The notes beneath the pieces are model-generated. The model worked only from the letters and a program-made list of their open reading frames with translations. It did not search any database and was not told the origin of the DNA. A program made the position numbers and the translations under genes. 64,000 nucleotides of DNA, from contig NZ_JACBZX010000001.1 of assembly GCF_013408565.1 (NCBI RefSeq), positions 62,001 through 126,000 of the forward strand. Reading direction: 5' to 3'. Below, piece after piece: positions 30,393 to 38,872 of the stretch (positions are counted from its first letter, which is position 1; each line of letters opens with the position of its first letter). The stretch comes from Janibacter alkaliphilus (GTDB taxonomy: Bacteria > Actinomycetota > Actinomycetes > Actinomycetales > Dermatophilaceae).

Positions 30393-30796
30393 GCAACTGC
30401 CCGGGCAATTGCCAAGGAGAGCCCGCAACTGCCCGGGCAGTTGCGCAGGGGGCGCAATTTGCCCGGGCAGTTGCGCACGGGGGTCGTAATTTGCCCGGGC
30501 AGTTGCGCAGGAGGGCCGTGAATTGCCCGGGCAGTTGCGCAGGAGGGCCGTGAATTGCCCGGGCAGCTGCGCAGGAGGGCCGTGAATTGCCCGGGCAGTT
30601 GCGCACGGGGGTCGTAATTTGCCCGGGCAGTTGCGCAGGAGGGCCGTGAATTGCCCGGGCAGCTGCGCAGGAGGGCCGTGAATTGCCCGGGCAGTTGCGC
30701 AGGAGGGGCGTGATTTGCCCGGGCAGTTGCGCAGGAGGGCCGTGATTTGCCCGGGCAGTTGCGCACGGGGGGCGCGATTCGCCCGGGCAGCTGCGC
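30393..30796. repeat. array of 13 palindromic 32-bp repeats
   Basis: This occupies almost all of the 467-bp gap between two convergent genes. The core CCCGGG recurs 13 times, starting at 30400, 30432, 30462, then every 32 bp to 30782; one interval is 30. The best unit is the perfect 20-bp palindrome GCAACTGCCCGGGCAGTTGC. Linkers alternate between GGAGGGCCGTGAA-like and CGGGGGTCGTAAT-like forms, and an AGCTGC variant of the right arm recurs, so the array grew by block duplication. The period is not a multiple of three, and I do not consider it coding. Confidence 0.95.
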
Positions 30797-30813
30797 AGGG
30801 GAGGGTGGGCGGG

Positions 30814-32238
30814 TCAGTCCAGGTTGGTGACCGGCACGTCCTGCACCGTCAGCGGGGTCGGCACCAGGGGCACGGACGAGGTGAGCACCTCGCCGTCGGC
30901 CTGCGACAGCAGCACCGTGGCACGCACGTCCTCGGCCTCGGTGCTCGCCCGGACCGCGTCGACGGCGCCGACGGAGAGCACCCGGCTGCGGCCGGCCGGC
31001 ACGTCCACCGTCTCGGTCTCGGTCTCGCCGCCGCGGGTGAGGATCACCTCGACCTGGGCATCCTGCTCGCCGGCCGTCACCTCGACGAAGCGGCGGACAT
31101 CCTCGGGCAGGTCGGCCGGCAGGGCGGCACCGGCCAGGGGTCCGACCTCGGGGGCCGCCACCGACCACGCGAGATCGCGGACCCCGCCCTGGCCGCTCGG
31201 CGAGAGCGTCCAGGCGCCGGCCACCACGGGGACGTCGGACTCGACCACCCAGGTGTGCACGCCGGGCATCTCCGGCAGGTCCACCTCGGCCAGCCGGCCG
31301 GCGGGCACGGTGACCACCTCGATCGCCTGCTCCTCGTCCTCGGCGATGCCGCGCACCTCGACGACCGCGTCCTCCTCGCCGGGCGCACCCAGCACCAGAC
31401 CGCGCCCGGCGCCGTTGGCGTTGCCGGGCAGCACCTGGCGGGTGGCCGGCTCCGCCGTCGGGCCGACCAGCTCCACGCCGGAGGGATCCAGCCCGTCGAG
31501 CCAGACGTCGCTCACCGCGGCGACCACCTGGCCCCCTTCGCTCTGCACCCGCACCACCTGGGCGGCCCGGGTGCCGGAGAGACCGTCGAGCAGCACCTCG
31601 GTCCGCTCCCCCGCCGGGACGACGACACCCTGGCCGCCGCCGGGCGCCTGCGGGCCGTCCGGGGTGAGGAAGCTGACGTCGACGCTCACCGGGTTCGCCC
31701 CCGGGTTGCTCAGCACGAGCCGCTCCTGGCGCCCGGCCTCGCCGCCGCCGGCGACCAGCCACTGGTCGGCCGAGGGCTCCGTGCACCCGGTGACGGCCAG
31801 GCCGTAGGCCTCCTCGCCGCCGACCTCGAGGCTCTGCCCGGCCACCACGCCCGGGGCGCTCTGGCCCGAGGCGCGCGCCGTCACCGGATCGGCGCCCAGC
31901 TGCTCCAGCCGGCGCAGGTCGCCGTCGGCGCCGGCCGCGTCGCCCGGTCCGAGCTCGGTGCTGCCGGGCGCCTCCGGCACCGTCACGAGGTCGGCGAGGC
32001 CCTCCGGGTCAGCCGGGGCGAGCACCGCCTGCCCGGTGACCGTCGCCTGCGGCGCACCGTCCCCGACGAAGGGGTCACCGGGGCAGGTCAGCGTGCTGCT
32101 GTCGACCGCCACGTCGCGGGTGCCGGTCGGCTCGTCGGCCTCGGCCGGCAGGTCCAGCCGGTCTGCGCCGAGCAGCACCCCCGCGGCCAGCGCGCCGACC
32201 GCGCCGACCCGCGCCAGCGGCATCAGGGCGGACCTCAT
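30814..32238 (-). CDS. DUF5719 family exported protein
   Basis: The 474-residue protein matches DUF5719, an actinobacterial secreted family of unknown function located between this glycosyltransferase and the metallopeptidase-like gene. It has an N-terminal membrane anchor or signal (about residues 5-25, LARVGAVGALAAGVLLGA) and then a beta-rich extracellular body with repeated short modules (for example VSVDVSFLTPDG, VVVPAGERTEVLLDG, VTVPAGRLAEVDLPE) like an array of beta-sandwich folds. ATG at 32238 has GGAGAGGG upstream and overlaps the glycosyltransferase stop by 4 bp. Confidence 0.83.
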   Translation of the reverse strand: MRSALMPLARVGAVGALAAGVLLGADRLDLPAEADEPTGTRDVAVDSSTLTCPGDPFVGDGAPQATVTGQAVLAPADPEGLADLVTVPEAPGSTELGPGDAAGADGDLRRLEQLGADPVTARASGQSAPGVVAGQSLEVGGEEAYGLAVTGCTEPSADQWLVAGGGEAGRQERLVLSNPGANPVSVDVSFLTPDGPQAPGGGQGVVVPAGERTEVLLDGLSGTRAAQVVRVQSEGGQVVAAVSDVWLDGLDPSGVELVGPTAEPATRQVLPGNANGAGRGLVLGAPGEEDAVVEVRGIAEDEEQAIEVVTVPAGRLAEVDLPEMPGVHTWVVESDVPVVAGAWTLSPSGQGGVRDLAWSVAAPEVGPLAGAALPADLPEDVRRFVEVTAGEQDAQVEVILTRGGETETETVDVPAGRSRVLSVGAVDAVRASTEAEDVRATVLLSQADGEVLTSSVPLVPTPLTVQDVPVTNLD

Positions 32239-35200
32239 GCGTCCCTCTCCTCGTCCGTGGTTCGCGCCGGGCGCCGCGGACGGCCCCCGACCGGCAGGGC
32301 CAGGTAGAGGGCGAGCGCCAGGGCCAGCCCCTGCAGCCCCTTCCACCACGGGTGGCCGACCCCGACCTCGACGGCCACCTCGTCGGCGTCCTGCGGCAGC
32401 TCGTAGGCCGGGGTGGCGCTGCGGTGGTCGAGGTCGAGCGAGCGGCCGTCCGCGGTCACCTCGGCATGGTCGGCCCAGTCCAGCGACTCGGCGACGACGA
32501 GGCGGCCGCCCTGGCCGACCGGGACGTCACCGTCGGTCTCACCATGGCCGCCGGAGACATCCACCGCTGACGGGGAGCCGTCGGCGACGACCCGCACCCG
32601 GCTGGGCGCCTGGCCGCCGCCGCCCTCCGGGCGCACCGTCCAGGTCGTGGTGCCCGCGCTGGTCCCCAGACGCACCAGCCCCGGGGTGGCGTCGACCACC
32701 CGGCGCTCGGCCTCGGTGGGACCGGTCACCACGACGTAGCCGATGCCCTGCTCGGCAAGCACCTGCCCGGCGGCGTCGCCGGTGGTCCCGCCGTCGCCCA
32801 GCAGCCCGGCGACGACGTCGGCCACGCCCTGCTCGGCCGGCGTCGGGGCGGTGGCGGTCGGCAGGTCCCGCACGAGCGGGCCGATCTCCGCGCCGACCAG
32901 GCGGTAGGTGATGCCGTCCTCGGCCCGCTGCACCAGCAGCGTGCGGGTGGCCCCTGGTCCTTCGGCGGCGTCGACGGCGACCGTCGGCCGCGGCTCGCGC
33001 CAGGTGGTCAGCCGCTCGCCGAAGGACTCCTGCGCCACGGTGACCGCCGAGCCGACGGCCGCGACCGCCAGGACCAGCACGGGCACGAGCAGCAGCGCGC
33101 GACGCTCCCGACGCAGCCGCTGCGGCAGCACGTCGGCGGCCGTCAGGACCGCGGTCAGGGCGCCACCGACGACGAGCAGCATGCCGGTGCCGACCCACGG
33201 GGTGATGCTCGCCCCGGCGTCGCTGCTGCCGACCGGTCGCTGTCCGAGGGTGAGGTAGGGCGCACCCACCGCCCAGGCCAGGCCGAGGCCGGCCGCGAGG
33301 ACGCAGAGCCAGGAGAGCGGACGCCGACCGGGCACGAGCAGCGCCAGCACCCCGACGGCGAGGATGGCGGCGGTCCACGCCCAGACGTGCGGCGCCCCGG
33401 GCACCTGGGCCAGCGCCAGCCGCCACGGCTCGGCGGCCGTGGTGGTGTCGGTGGCGCCCCAGCCGGCCAGCAGCCGTCGCGGCTGCTCCTGCAGGGTCAG
33501 CAGCCACGGGCCGAGCAGCAGGGTGGGCAGCAGCGCCAGGGTGACCCCCCGGCCACGACGCCCGACCGGCCCGACGAGCAGCCAGACCAGGCCGAGGACA
33601 ACGACGGCGACGCCCGCGACAGGGAGGACCGTGGCCAGCAGCGCGGTCCAGAGCGCGGTCCGCGCGGCGTCGGCGACGGTCCCGGTCGGGCGTCCGGCCC
33701 GGACCAGCCCGGCCACGATCCGGGGCAGCAGCACGATCGCCAGCAGCGGGCCGATCCGCCCTTCGCCGACGGCCGCGGCGGCCGGCGCGGTGGAGACCCA
33801 GGCGAGGGCGACGACGGCCCGCAGCCAGCGACGGTCGGTGAGGGTGCGGGCGCTGAGATAGGTGACCAGGGCGGCCAGCGGCAGCGCCGCGACGACGAAG
33901 GCGGCCAGCGCCAGGCCGGCCGGGGACTGCACCTGGCCCAGGCCGGGGACGTGCTCGACCAGCCAGGCGAGCCCGGCCAGGACCAGCATGGCGGGGCTCT
34001 GCTCCGCGGCCGAGCCCCAGCCCGGCCCGTTCCACGCCGACCACCAGGCGTCGAAGAGCTGGGCGGAGGTGGCCCGGCCCCCGGTCAGCTCGCCGCCGAC
34101 GAGGCCGGCGTCCAGGCGGCTGCGCATCTCGCCGGTGATGTGCCGGCCGGCCCAGGCGGACATGCCGAGCGTGGCCAGCAGCAGCCAGGGCAGCGGGTGG
34201 GTCAGCCACCCGCCGGAGCGCTCAGCCTCGAGCGAGCGGGCGTCGACGCCGTCGGCGCCGCGCTCCCCGCGCAGGTCGTCGGCGAGCGCCTGCCGTGCGG
34301 TGGCGGGGGTGACGAAGAGGGCGTCGAGGTGGCTGCGGGAGACCTCCCGCGGGCTGGTCCGGGTCCCGCGGTAGCTGCTCGGGGAGAGGAAGGCCGGCAG
34401 CTGCGAGATCTCGTCGCGGGCGAGGTCGGGTCGCTTGGCCAGCAGCAGCCCGAGCGCGGTGAGGGTGGTCAGCAGGGCCAGCCAGGGTCCGCGCAGCAGG
34501 CGGGTCGGCAGCGAGGCATGCGCCATCGCGGCGCGGCGGGCCTGGCGGCGGTGCGCGCCGCTGGGGCGGTGCTCGGCGGCCGTGGGGGTCAGCGCGACCC
34601 GGGCGCCCGGGACGCCGACGACGCGGTGCCCGGCCCGCTGGGCACGCCAGCCGAGATCGAGGTCCGCCCCGATCTCGCCGAGCCGGGCCAGGTGCCCGCC
34701 GAGCTCGACGAGGACGGCCCGGTCGAGCAGCGCCCCCTCCAGCGGCGCGGCGAGCAGGTCGCGGCCGCCGAGCTCGTCGTACTGGCCCTGGTCGAGGGCG
34801 TCCGGTCGGGGGTCGGGCACGAGCCGACCAGCCCGGGTGGCCTGGATGCCGAAGCGGACGAGGCGTCGCGGGGCCTCGGCGTCGACGAGCTTGGGGGCGG
34901 CGACACCGACGCCCGGACGGGCCGCGGCGACCAGCTGGTCCAGGCTCTCCGGGTGGGGCACCGCGCGCGAGGGCAGCACCCACAGCAGGTCACGGCCCTG
35001 GCCAGCCTCGGGGAGCGCCTCGACCACGCGCTGCAGGGCACGCCGGCTGCCGGTGCCGGTACCGATCCGGGTGCGCAGCACCTCGATGCCGGCGTCGTCG
35101 ACCGGGTCGAGCAGGTCGTCGGTGTCGCCGAGACCGTCGAGCGAGGCGTCGACGAGGACCACCCGATCGGGGGGTCGGCGCTGGGAGAGGAGGGAGCCCA

Positions 35201-35318
35201 GCAGCCGCCCGGTGTCGTGCGGGTCACGGGCGACGAGCACGACCGTCACCGTCGCCGGCGGCGCGGCCGCCCGACGGGAGGGTGCCGCGGGCTGGTCGTC
35301 CAGACGCGTCGGCGGCAC
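32235..35318 (-). CDS. large membrane glycosyltransferase (GT2 plus multi-TM region)
   Basis: The 1027-residue protein has an N-terminal GT2 domain (about 20-260, TVTVVLVARDPHDTG, VVLVDASLDG, GADLDLGWRAQRAGHRV), then a long region with about twelve membrane helices and an extracellular C-terminal part ending in a last helix near 1000. This architecture is found in actinobacteria directly downstream of a whiB gene and upstream of DUF5719, as here. It probably builds or exports an envelope glycan; the acceptor is unknown. The GTG at 35318 is 14 bp after whiB, with only weak CGAGG upstream, so the start is uncertain. Confidence 0.8.
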   Translation of the reverse strand: MPPTRLDDQPAAPSRRAAAPPATVTVVLVARDPHDTGRLLGSLLSQRRPPDRVVLVDASLDGLGDTDDLLDPVDDAGIEVLRTRIGTGTGSRRALQRVVEALPEAGQGRDLLWVLPSRAVPHPESLDQLVAAARPGVGVAAPKLVDAEAPRRLVRFGIQATRAGRLVPDPRPDALDQGQYDELGGRDLLAAPLEGALLDRAVLVELGGHLARLGEIGADLDLGWRAQRAGHRVVGVPGARVALTPTAAEHRPSGAHRRQARRAAMAHASLPTRLLRGPWLALLTTLTALGLLLAKRPDLARDEISQLPAFLSPSSYRGTRTSPREVSRSHLDALFVTPATARQALADDLRGERGADGVDARSLEAERSGGWLTHPLPWLLLATLGMSAWAGRHITGEMRSRLDAGLVGGELTGGRATSAQLFDAWWSAWNGPGWGSAAEQSPAMLVLAGLAWLVEHVPGLGQVQSPAGLALAAFVVAALPLAALVTYLSARTLTDRRWLRAVVALAWVSTAPAAAAVGEGRIGPLLAIVLLPRIVAGLVRAGRPTGTVADAARTALWTALLATVLPVAGVAVVVLGLVWLLVGPVGRRGRGVTLALLPTLLLGPWLLTLQEQPRRLLAGWGATDTTTAAEPWRLALAQVPGAPHVWAWTAAILAVGVLALLVPGRRPLSWLCVLAAGLGLAWAVGAPYLTLGQRPVGSSDAGASITPWVGTGMLLVVGGALTAVLTAADVLPQRLRRERRALLLVPVLVLAVAAVGSAVTVAQESFGERLTTWREPRPTVAVDAAEGPGATRTLLVQRAEDGITYRLVGAEIGPLVRDLPTATAPTPAEQGVADVVAGLLGDGGTTGDAAGQVLAEQGIGYVVVTGPTEAERRVVDATPGLVRLGTSAGTTTWTVRPEGGGGQAPSRVRVVADGSPSAVDVSGGHGETDGDVPVGQGGRLVVAESLDWADHAEVTADGRSLDLDHRSATPAYELPQDADEVAVEVGVGHPWWKGLQGLALALALYLALPVGGRPRRPARTTDEERDA

Positions 35319-35332
35319 GGCCTCGAGCGTGC

Positions 35333-35602
35333 TCAGACCGCGCGCTTCTTCAGCTTGCGGCGCTCCCGCTCGGAGAGGCCGCCCCAGATGCCGAAGCGCT
35401 CGTCGTTGGCCAGCGCGTACTCCAGGCACTCCTGGCGCACCTCGCAGCCGGTGCAGACGCGCTTGGCCTCACGGGTGGATCCGCCCTTCTCCGGGAAGAA
35501 CGCCTCCGGGTCCGTCTGGGCGCAGAGCGAACGCTCCTGCCAGGACAGCTCGGAATCGTCGTCCTCGGGGACGGCGGTGATCAGGTGTAGCTCGTGCAAC
35601 AT
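35333..35602 (-). CDS. whiB: WhiB-family iron-sulfur transcription factor (WhiB/WhmD-like)
   Basis: The 89-residue protein carries the four [4Fe-4S] cysteines: Cys27 (SLCAQTDP), then CTGCEVRQEC. The GIWGGLSERERRKLKK segment that binds sigma factor and DNA follows. It is closest to the WhiB2/WhmD branch needed for sporulation septation in Streptomyces and division in mycobacteria; the exact class is my judgement. GAGGAGG precedes the ATG. Upstream lies an unusually good promoter with a palindrome in its spacer. The glycosyltransferase and DUF5719 genes follow in the same direction, so whiB may head that operon. Confidence 0.93.
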   Translation of the reverse strand: MLHELHLITAVPEDDDSELSWQERSLCAQTDPEAFFPEKGGSTREAKRVCTGCEVRQECLEYALANDERFGIWGGLSERERRKLKKRAV

Positions 35603-35676
35603 GGGTCCTCCTCGACCTCGCCTCTCGACCCAAGACCTCGATGCCGCCGCAGCCCGTCGCGAAGGACATCACTGGA

Positions 35677-35705
35677 ATTACACGCGTGTCATGCGCTGTA
35701 GTCAA
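35677..35705 (-). promoter_or_regulatory. whiB promoter with embedded palindrome
   Basis: On the minus strand TTGACT (35700-35705) and TGTAAT (35677-35682) are separated by exactly 17 bp, a near-consensus sigma-70-type promoter. The 10-bp palindrome ACACGCGTGT (35680-35689) overlaps the -10 box and carries a GACAC sequence like the Streptomyces WhiA site. Confidence 0.75.
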
Positions 35706-35768
35706 GCCGTAGCGTGCTATCCGCACCGGTCCGACCCCGCCAGAGGGGCCGGTGCGAGGATGGCGACC

Positions 35769-36749
35769 ATGCGAATCACCGTGCTCTCCGGAGGGGTCGG
35801 CGGCGCCCGCTTCGTCCGCGGTCTGCTGCACCACCGGGACCGTACCGACGAGCTCGCGGGCAGCGAGATCACCGTCATCGGCAACACCGGCGACGACATC
35901 ACGCTCTACGGTCTGCGGGTCTGCCCGGACCTGGACACGCTGCTCTACACCCTCGGTGAGGGGGCCGACGAGGAGCGCGGCTGGGGTCGGGCGCAGGAGA
36001 GCCACGCGGTGCAGGCGGAGCTGGCGGCCTACGGGGTGCAGCCGCAGTGGTTCACGTTGGGCGACAAGGACATCGGCACGCACCTGGCCCGCACCACGTG
36101 GCTCGGTCAGGGGGCCTCGCTGAGCCAGGCGACCGACCGGCTGGCGCAGCGCTGGGGCCTGCCGGCGAAGGGGGTCCGCCTGCTGCCGATGAGCGACGTG
36201 CCGGTCGAGACGCACGCCGTGCTCGACGGCGAGGAGGCCCAGGAGGCGGTGCACTTCCAGCAGTGGTGGGTGCAGATGGGCGCCCGCCCCACCCCGGCGC
36301 GCTTCGTCGTCGCCGGTATGGACCGCGCCACCCCGGCCCCCGGGGTGCTGGAGGCGATCCGCGGCGCCGACGTCGTCGTCCTGCCGCCGAGCAACCCGGT
36401 GGTCTCGCTGGGGATCATCCTGTCCGTCCCCGGTCTGCGGGACGCGGTCCGCGGGTGCGCCGCGCCGGTGGTCGGGGTCAGCCCGCTCGTCGGCGGCCGC
36501 CCGGTCCGCGGCCACGCCGACGTCTGCCTGGAGGCCATCGGGGTCGAGGTCAGCTCGGCCGGGATCGCCGGCCTCTACCGCGACCTGCTCGACGGCTGGC
36601 TGGTGGACCCGCAGGACCCCCGGCCGAGCGCCCCCGGGTCGCGATGGACCACCCGGGCGCACTCCTCGCCGCTGCTGATGAGCGACCTGGAGGCGAGCGC
36701 CGACATCGCCGCTGAGACGCTGCGGCTCGCGCAGGACGTGCGGCGGTGA
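35769..36749 (+). CDS. cofD: 2-phospho-L-lactate transferase (F420 biosynthesis)
   Basis: CofD/FbiA joins the lactyl- or enolpyruvyl-diphospho unit to the deazaflavin Fo to give F420-0 or its dehydro form. The 326-residue protein shows the N-terminal SGGVGGARFVRGL, GNTGDDITLYGL and DLDTLLYTL motifs and the PPSNPVVSLGIIL segment of the family. ATG at 35769 is preferred because GAGGA lies nine bases upstream; an in-frame ATG at 35760 abuts that site. The stop overlaps the cofE start (GTGA), so the two F420 genes form one operon. It is divergent from whiB. Confidence 0.95.
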   Translation: MRITVLSGGVGGARFVRGLLHHRDRTDELAGSEITVIGNTGDDITLYGLRVCPDLDTLLYTLGEGADEERGWGRAQESHAVQAELAAYGVQPQWFTLGDKDIGTHLARTTWLGQGASLSQATDRLAQRWGLPAKGVRLLPMSDVPVETHAVLDGEEAQEAVHFQQWWVQMGARPTPARFVVAGMDRATPAPGVLEAIRGADVVVLPPSNPVVSLGIILSVPGLRDAVRGCAAPVVGVSPLVGGRPVRGHADVCLEAIGVEVSSAGIAGLYRDLLDGWLVDPQDPRPSAPGSRWTTRAHSSPLLMSDLEASADIAAETLRLAQDVRR

Positions 36750-37849
36750 CCTCCGCCGATCCCGACCGGGTCGAGGTGCTCGCCCTGCACGGGGTCGGCG
36801 AGGTGGGTGCCGACGGCCTGGCTGCGCTGGCCTGCGACCTGGTGGCGGCTGCGGCCGAGCACGGCGGTCTGACCGACGGTGACGTGCTGGCCGTCTCCAG
36901 CAAGGTCGTCTCCAAGGCGCTCGGCCTGCGCGCGCCGGCCGACCAGCGCGAGCAGGCGGTCGCGGCCGGGACCGTCCGGGTGCTGGCCGAGCGCGCCGTC
37001 GCCCACGGCCGGGTCACCCGGGTGGTCGAGGCGGCGGCCGGGCCGGTGATGGCCGCGGCCGGGGTGGACGCCTCGAACGTCGGCGTCGACCCGGACGCGG
37101 TGCTGCTGCTGCCGGCCGATCCGGACGGCTGCGCGCACGAGCTGCGCCAGCAGCTGGCGCAGCACAGCGGCAACGACCCGGACCGGCTGGGCGTGCTGGT
37201 CACCGACACCGCGGGGCGGGCCTGGCGGGCCGGGCAGACCGACCTGGCGCTCGGCGCCAGCGGGGTCCGGCTGGTCCACGACCACCGCGGCGAGCCGGAC
37301 GCAGACGGGCGTGCTCTCTCGGTGACCAGCCGGGCGGTGGGCGACGAGCTGGCCGCCGCCGCCGACCTCGTCAAGGGCAAGGCCCGGGGCGTCCCGGCAG
37401 CCCTGCTGCGCGGCCTCCCGGCGATGGTCGACCCCACCGCTGCGGGGGCCCGGAGCCTGGTGCGGACCGGCCCTGGCGACTGGTTCGCCCGGGGGCACGT
37501 GGAGGCCGTGCGCGCGGCGCTCGGCGCGGCACCGGGCGGCCCGACGGCCTCGGCCGTCGGCATCCCCGCGACCGGCACGGAGACCGTGGCGGAGAGGCTC
37601 GCCCGGGCGCTGCGGCTGACCCTGCTGCCGCTCGCGGAGGATCTGGCCGAGCAGGCCGGCGCCGACCTCGGCGAGGACGAGCTCACCCTGGTCGCCGCGG
37701 ACCGCTACGTGCTCGGGGTGCTGCGCGCCCGCGCCGAGGTCGCGCTGCACGCCGAGGGGCTGCGGGTGGTCGACGAGCGGTGGACCAGCGACGGGCTGCG
37801 CCTGCGCGTCGCCGGGCGGGACCTGAGCGCGCCGCCGGGCGAGACCTGA
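36746..37849 (+). CDS. cofE: coenzyme F420:L-glutamate ligase without FMN domain
   Basis: This adds glutamates to F420-0. The 367-residue protein has the CofE domain (about 1-250): DVLAVSSKVVSKALG, DPDRLGVLVTDTAGRAWR and ADLVKGKARGVPAALLRG. Mycobacterial FbiB is about 80 residues longer because of a C-terminal FMN-binding nitroreductase-like domain that reduces dehydro-F420-0. Here the last 115 or so residues show no nitroreductase motif and are unrecognised. Dehydro-F420 reduction must therefore occur elsewhere or not be needed. Translationally coupled to cofD. Confidence 0.9.
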   Translation: MTSADPDRVEVLALHGVGEVGADGLAALACDLVAAAAEHGGLTDGDVLAVSSKVVSKALGLRAPADQREQAVAAGTVRVLAERAVAHGRVTRVVEAAAGPVMAAAGVDASNVGVDPDAVLLLPADPDGCAHELRQQLAQHSGNDPDRLGVLVTDTAGRAWRAGQTDLALGASGVRLVHDHRGEPDADGRALSVTSRAVGDELAAAADLVKGKARGVPAALLRGLPAMVDPTAAGARSLVRTGPGDWFARGHVEAVRAALGAAPGGPTASAVGIPATGTETVAERLARALRLTLLPLAEDLAEQAGADLGEDELTLVAADRYVLGVLRARAEVALHAEGLRVVDERWTSDGLRLRVAGRDLSAPPGET

Positions 37850-37912
37850 GCGCGCAGCCGGTCGAGCCTGGAGCGCCAGGGCCGAGGCCCGAGCACGTCC
37901 GGGCCGGCTGCC

Positions 37913-38824
37913 TCACCAGCGGGTCGGCAGGTGCGTCGGCAGCGAGCGGCGCGGACCCCGGCGCGGCACCCCCGGGCCGGCGCCCTCGATGATCCGCTGC
38001 GCCCGGTACCGCTGCGGCGCATAGGGCGAGAGCAGCGCGGCCATCGCCTCGTCGTCGCCGATCTCGCCGGTGAGGTTGTAGGTGACGTTGCGGGCCACGT
38101 GGTAGTCGCCGTAGCTCGGTGAGTCGGCGTCGCCGAGCGCCCGCTGGGTCACCTCGGCCGTGGTCCACACGCCCACCCCTGGGAGCGAGCGCAGCCGGGC
38201 CCGCGCCGCCTCCAGCGGCAGCCCGGCGCACTCGTCGAGCCGACCGGCCGAGCGCAGCGCGGTGACCACCACCCGTGAGCGGGAGGCGTCCACGCCGGCG
38301 CGCAGCCACTCCCAGGACGGGATCCGGGCCCAGTCCGCGCTGCTGGGCGGGCAGACCAGCCCCAGCGCGGCGCCCGGGCCGGGCGCCGGCTCGCCGAAGC
38401 GGCGCACCAGCCGCCGCTGGCTGGTGAAGGCCTCCCGGCCGGTGACCCGCTGCTCGAGCACGCTGCAGACGAGGGACTGGGCGACCAGCCCGGTGGCCGG
38501 GACCCGCCAGGCGGCGTAGCGCGGCCAGGCGCGGGCGACCAGTTCGTGGTGCGGGACGAAGCCGGAGACGTCGTCCCGCTCCCCGAGCAGATCGGGGAGC
38601 CGGTCGAGCATCCAGTCCGCTCCGCTCCCCCAGGCGCTGGCGGCCACCTGCTCGCCCTCGGGGCGCAGGTGCAGCGTGGTCGGGCCCTGCGGGGTGTGCC
38701 AGGCGAACCACCAGCCGTCCGACCGGCGCGACGAGGTCGGGTCGCCGCGCCCGCGCACCAGCGTCCCCAGGCTCAGGTCGAGGTCGACCGGGTCGGGCGG
38801 CCGGTGCGCTCTGCTGCGTTCCAC
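37913..38824 (-). CDS. DNA-3-methyladenine glycosylase family protein (HhH-GPD)
   Basis: The 303-residue protein resembles AlkA-type helix-hairpin-helix glycosylases that excise alkylated bases. The HhH hairpin is seen in RSLPGVGVWTTAEV and the catalytic Asp is expected in YGDYHVAR, about 25 residues later. The N-terminal third is a beta-type domain as in AlkA-like proteins. GAGG lies a few bases before the GTG start. It follows the methyltransferase gene by 48 bp at the end of the glycan operon, probably a chance neighbour. Confidence 0.85.
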   Translation of the reverse strand: MERSRAHRPPDPVDLDLSLGTLVRGRGDPTSSRRSDGWWFAWHTPQGPTTLHLRPEGEQVAASAWGSGADWMLDRLPDLLGERDDVSGFVPHHELVARAWPRYAAWRVPATGLVAQSLVCSVLEQRVTGREAFTSQRRLVRRFGEPAPGPGAALGLVCPPSSADWARIPSWEWLRAGVDASRSRVVVTALRSAGRLDECAGLPLEAARARLRSLPGVGVWTTAEVTQRALGDADSPSYGDYHVARNVTYNLTGEIGDDEAMAALLSPYAPQRYRAQRIIEGAGPGVPRRGPRRSLPTHLPTRW

Positions 38825-38872
38825 GGGGACCTCAGGCGGTCGGTCCGGTCGCCAGACGGGCGGAGCCGGGCG

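Noticed and set aside
30393..30796. CRISPR array
   Set aside because: The whole 32-bp unit repeats, including the linkers; there are no unique spacers of CRISPR length and no cas genes in the window.
29450..31786. Long minus-strand open frame of 778 codons across the repeat array
   Set aside because: It runs antisense through the metallopeptidase-like gene and out of frame through DUF5719 and DUF3499. It is open only because stop codons are rare in GC-rich DNA and the repeat contains none.
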